Positions 61,594 through 64,000 of a stretch of DNA of 64,000 bases are shown piece by piece. Under the pieces are notes generated by a model, which ran no database searches, was not told the origin of the DNA, and saw only the letters and a program-made list of their open reading frames with translations. Position numbers and translations under genes: made by a program. The stretch covers positions 58,382-122,381 of the forward strand of contig JBKECY010000053.1 of assembly GCA_047975025.1 (NCBI GenBank), given 5' to 3'. The DNA is from JBKECY01 sp047975025 (lineage in GTDB: Bacteria; Bacillota; Clostridia; Lachnospirales; Lachnospiraceae). Numbering within the stretch: position 1 is the stretch's first letter; every line of letters begins with the position of its first letter.

Positions 61594-62691
61594 ATGAAAC
61601 TAGGAATAGTAGGGCTGCCTAACGTAGGCAAAAGTACGCTGTTTAACTCACTGACGAAGGCAGGCGCTGAATCAGCGAACTACCCTTTTTGTACGATTGA
61701 TCCGAATGTAGGAATCGTTACAGTACCGGATGAGCGATTAAAGCTTCTGGGGGATTTCTATCATTCTAAGAAAGTAACACCGGCGGTCATTGAGTTTGTG
61801 GATATAGCGGGACTGGTCAAAGGCGCTTCGAAAGGAGAAGGCCTGGGGAATCAGTTTTTGGCAAATATCAGGGAAGTGGATGCCATTGTACATGTGGTTC
61901 GCTGCTTTGATGACCCAAATGTGGTTCATGTAGACGGTCAGGTCGATCCGCTGCGTGACATAGAAACAATTAATTTCGAGTTGATTTTTTCTGATATAGA
62001 AATCCTGGACAGAAGAATCGCCAAGACAACGAAACTGGCCAAAAATGATAAAGAAGCCGCAGCCGAACTTACATTGCTTACGAAATTAAAGGCATATCTT
62101 GAAGACGGCAAGCTGGCGATTTCTTTTGAACCCGAGACGCAGGCAGAGGAACTGCTATTTGCATCGTACAATCTGCTGACTGCCAAGCCGGTTATCTTTG
62201 CGGCAAACGTCGATGAAGCCTCATTGGCAGATGACGGAGCAGAGAATCCTTATGTGGCACTTGTCCGCAGTTATGCCAAGGACTATAAAAGTGAAGTGTT
62301 TGTAATCTGTGCCCAGATTGAGCAGGAGATCGCAGAGCTTGATGAAGATGAGAAGAAAATGTTCCTTGAGGATCTTGGTCTGGAAGAATCAGGGCTGGAG
62401 AAGCTGATTGCAGCGAGTTATCAGCTGCTGGGCCTCATTAGTTATCTTACGGCAGGAGAAGACGAAACCAGAGCATGGACCATTCAGGTAGGCACAAAAG
62501 CGCCGCAGGCAGCCGGTAAGATCCATACCGATTTTGAGAGAGGGTTTATCAAGGCGGAAGTGGTGAATTATCAGGATCTGCTGACATGTGGTTCCTACGC
62601 AGGCGCAAGAGACAAAGGATTGGTACGAATGGAAGGAAAAGAATACATTGTTAAGGATGGAGATGTAATCCTCTTTCGATTCAATGTATAA
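61594..62691 (+). CDS. ychF: Redox-regulated ATPase YchF (Obg family)
   Basis: A 365-aa P-loop protein. G1 GLPNVGKSTLFNSLT (about 6-20), FVDIAGLVKGASKGEGLGNQFLANIRE (about 65-90, only partly quoted here), the NxxE-type G4 NVDEASL that favours ATP over GTP, and a C-terminal TGS domain. It is linked to stress response and translation fidelity. AACGGAAGGACAT precedes the ATG; it is followed 9 nt later by lgt. Confidence 0.96.
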   Translation: MKLGIVGLPNVGKSTLFNSLTKAGAESANYPFCTIDPNVGIVTVPDERLKLLGDFYHSKKVTPAVIEFVDIAGLVKGASKGEGLGNQFLANIREVDAIVHVVRCFDDPNVVHVDGQVDPLRDIETINFELIFSDIEILDRRIAKTTKLAKNDKEAAAELTLLTKLKAYLEDGKLAISFEPETQAEELLFASYNLLTAKPVIFAANVDEASLADDGAENPYVALVRSYAKDYKSEVFVICAQIEQEIAELDEDEKKMFLEDLGLEESGLEKLIAASYQLLGLISYLTAGEDETRAWTIQVGTKAPQAAGKIHTDFERGFIKAEVVNYQDLLTCGSYAGARDKGLVRMEGKEYIVKDGDVILFRFNV

Positions 62692-62700
62692 GGTGATGAG

Positions 62701-63609
62701 ATGAATATGTCGATAGCATTTCCTAATCTGGGAATTGAATTGGATTATGTGATCAAATCCTTTAAAGTATTTGGATTTGAAATTGCAATGTACGGTGTTA
62801 TGATTGCGGTGGCTATGCTGCTTGGTATCTCACTTATTATGAGAGAGGCTAAAAAGACAGGACAAAATGCAGATTTTTATCTGGATTTATCGATTATTAC
62901 ACTGGTGTTTGCAGTGGTAGGTGCCCGTATTTTCTACGTTATTTTCTCATGGGATGACTACAAAGATAATTTGCTCCAGATTTTTAACACCAGAAATGGC
63001 GGTCTTGCGATTTATGGCGGTATTATTGCCGGAGTGATTGTGGCGGTTGTCTTTACCAGAATCAAAAAACAGCCGGTCTGGAGAATGCTGGATACGGTAA
63101 CCCTGGGTCTGGTACTTGGTCAAATCATTGGGCGATGGGGGAACTTTTTCAACAGAGAAGTCTTCGGGAACTATTCCAATGGTCCGCTGGCAATGCGTCT
63201 GCCGGTAGATGCAGTACGTCCCGGAGAAATCACAGCTTTGATGCAAAGTCATCTGCAGACCATTGATGGTGTGGATTACATACAGGTGGCACCGACGTTT
63301 TTGTATGAGGGGCTTTGGAATACGGCGTTGCTGATTCTCCTGTTAGTATACAGGAAGCACAAAAAAGTACAGGGAGAGATCTTTTTCCTCTACCTGATTG
63401 GCTATGGTGTGGGACGCTTCTGGATTGAAGGAATACGTACGGACCAGCTTTGGATTCCAGGAACCCACATTCCGGTCTCACAAGTGCTCTCCGTATTGCT
63501 CGTCCTTGCGTCGATTCTATGTATTATCGTGAAGAGACGGAAGAATACAGCGGAAGCTGTTACAGAAGAAATGGAAGAAGAGAAAGAACAGACAACAGAA
63601 GAATCATAG
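62701..63609 (+). CDS. lgt: Phosphatidylglycerol-prolipoprotein diacylglyceryl transferase
   Basis: A 302-aa membrane enzyme that attaches diacylglycerol to the lipobox Cys of prolipoproteins, the first step of lipoprotein maturation (used for PotD and the 763-aa lipoprotein here). About seven membrane segments; the signature GQIIGRWGNFFNREVFG (about 140-156) is intact, with YGGIIAG (about 101-107) and the conserved His region before it, and PTFLYEGLWN (about 199-208). Ends with a long acidic tail (EEMEEEKEQTTEES). Confidence 0.97.
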   Translation: MNMSIAFPNLGIELDYVIKSFKVFGFEIAMYGVMIAVAMLLGISLIMREAKKTGQNADFYLDLSIITLVFAVVGARIFYVIFSWDDYKDNLLQIFNTRNGGLAIYGGIIAGVIVAVVFTRIKKQPVWRMLDTVTLGLVLGQIIGRWGNFFNREVFGNYSNGPLAMRLPVDAVRPGEITALMQSHLQTIDGVDYIQVAPTFLYEGLWNTALLILLLVYRKHKKVQGEIFFLYLIGYGVGRFWIEGIRTDQLWIPGTHIPVSQVLSVLLVLASILCIIVKRRKNTAEAVTEEMEEEKEQTTEES

Positions 63610-63621
63610 GAATACATGCAG

Positions 63622-63656
63622 GAGGACTCCCGGTTTTGGCCGGGGGTCCTCTTTTC
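63622..63656 (+). terminator. Terminator of ychF-lgt
   Basis: GAGGACTCCCGG (63622-63633) pairs with CCGGGGGTCCTC (63640-63651) with one T-G pair, TTTTGG loop, then TTTT. Confidence 0.92.
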
Positions 63657-63704
63657 GTTTCCAAAACTGCTGCTTATAGAAATAAAAAAAACACAAAAAA
63701 TAGG

Positions 63705-63733
63705 TTGTCTTTTATAGGTAAATAGGGTAGAAT
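63705..63733 (+). promoter_or_regulatory. Promoter of the mra (division and cell wall) cluster
   Basis: TTGTCT (63705-63710), 17-bp spacer, TAGAAT (63728-63733). Located just upstream of the MraZ repeats. Confidence 0.72.
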
Positions 63734-63742
63734 GGACACATA

Positions 63743-63777
63743 AGTGGTAAAAAGTGGGTAAAAGTGGCATAGAGTGG
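63743..63777 (+). promoter_or_regulatory. MraZ-binding repeats
   Basis: AGTGG occurs four times at exact 10-bp intervals (63743, 63753, 63763, 63773). MraZ is known to bind G-rich 5-bp repeats with 5-bp spacers upstream of its own gene. Here the array starts right after the -10. Confidence 0.85.
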
Positions 63778-63803
63778 TGGGAAATACCGCCTACGGCCAT
63801 GAA

Positions 63804-63834
63804 AGTGTATTTTGTGGGGAGAACAAAATACGCT
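63804..63834 (+). other. Hairpin in the mraZ leader
   Basis: AGTGTATTTTGT (63804-63815) pairs with ACAAAATACGCT (63823-63834) with one wobble and a GGGGAGA loop; no T tract follows. Lies 19 nt before the mraZ ATG. Confidence 0.6.
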
Positions 63835-63853
63835 CTGAAGGAAGGTGACTTTC

Positions 63854-64000
63854 ATGTTCATGGGAGAATACAATCACACAATTGATACAAAAGGCCGGCT
63901 CATTGTACCTGCGAAACTGCGCGAAGATTTGGGAGAAAAATTCGTGCTGACCAAAGGGTTGGGCGGCTGTTTATCGATTTATCCCATGGATGAATGGGAA
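63854..64000 (+). CDS. mraZ: Transcriptional regulator MraZ, N-terminal part (cut by window edge)
   Basis: First 49 residues of MraZ: MFMGEYNHTIDTKGR, then VPAKLRE and the GCLSIYP segment, the first AbrB-like swapped-hairpin repeat. It forms a ring and represses the dcw operon by binding the AGTGG-type repeats upstream, which are present at 63743-63777. The start ATG 63854 follows AAGGTG; ATG 63860 is an alternative. The rest of the division cluster should lie to the right. Confidence 0.95.
   Translation, partial: MFMGEYNHTIDTKGRLIVPAKLREDLGEKFVLTKGLGGCLSIYPMDEWE

Noticed and set aside
1..64000. tRNA, rRNA, phage or IS elements
   Set aside because: No tRNA-like TTCGA loops with stems, no rRNA sequence, no transposase or integrase motifs, and no terminal repeats with target duplications were seen.

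Overview
The window reads as a chromosomal segment of a Gram-positive, low-to-moderate G+C Clostridia, most like the Lachnospiraceae. Reasons: strong AGGAGG-type ribosome sites, TTG/GTG starts, Firmicutes gene orders (priA-def-fmt-yugP-rsmB-rlmN-prpC-prkC-rsgA-rpe-thiN), lipoproteins with lipoboxes, sortase-type surface protein, FMN and cobalamin riboswitches, and a zinc-ribbon MscL. Almost everything is ordinary chromosome; I see no phage, IS element, CRISPR array, rRNA or tRNA.

Layout. 1-9.4 kb: end of a PfkB sugar kinase, hibernation factor hpf, secA, prfB with a programmed +1 frameshift, then an ACT protein, homoserine dehydrogenase, a PGM-like probable homoserine kinase and aspartokinase (threonine branch). 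9.4-19.5 kb: small membrane proteins, tex, an FMN riboswitch with ribU, a NUDIX gene with a structured leader, hisC, mscL, an AraC regulator and galK. 19.4-25.8 kb: a cobalamin riboswitch and terminator, a truncated secreted-protein ORF, then potB-potC-potD, an aldehyde dehydrogenase and a putrescine-type aminotransferase. This is a polyamine uptake and degradation unit without potA that appears to have been fused by deletion to a B12-controlled leader. 25.8-32.6 kb: a two-component system divergent from a propeller/solute-binding lipoprotein and an ABC-2 exporter, with a PhoB-like direct repeat and a G10 tract in the control region.

32.7-35.1 kb holds an unusual trio: a ClpX paralogue lacking the RKH loop, a zinc-ribbon protein and a signal-peptidase-II-like protein with a changed catalytic residue. 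35.2-44.7 kb: PucR-like regulator, carAB, uppP, glpK, and an orphan carbamate kinase. 44.7-45.4 kb is gene-free and carries about 39-bp tandem repeats ending in large hairpins. 45.4-48.1 kb encodes a vWA/DUF11-type surface protein. 48.2-63.6 kb is a dense housekeeping block: murE, then the priA to thiN cluster (replication restart, N-terminal Met processing, rRNA modification, Ser/Thr kinase-phosphatase signalling, ribosome assembly), ychF and lgt. The window ends in mraZ, the first gene of the division/cell-wall cluster, preceded by four MraZ-type AGTGG repeats.

Start codons were chosen by ribosome-site spacing; all functions are inferred from sequence motifs read by eye.
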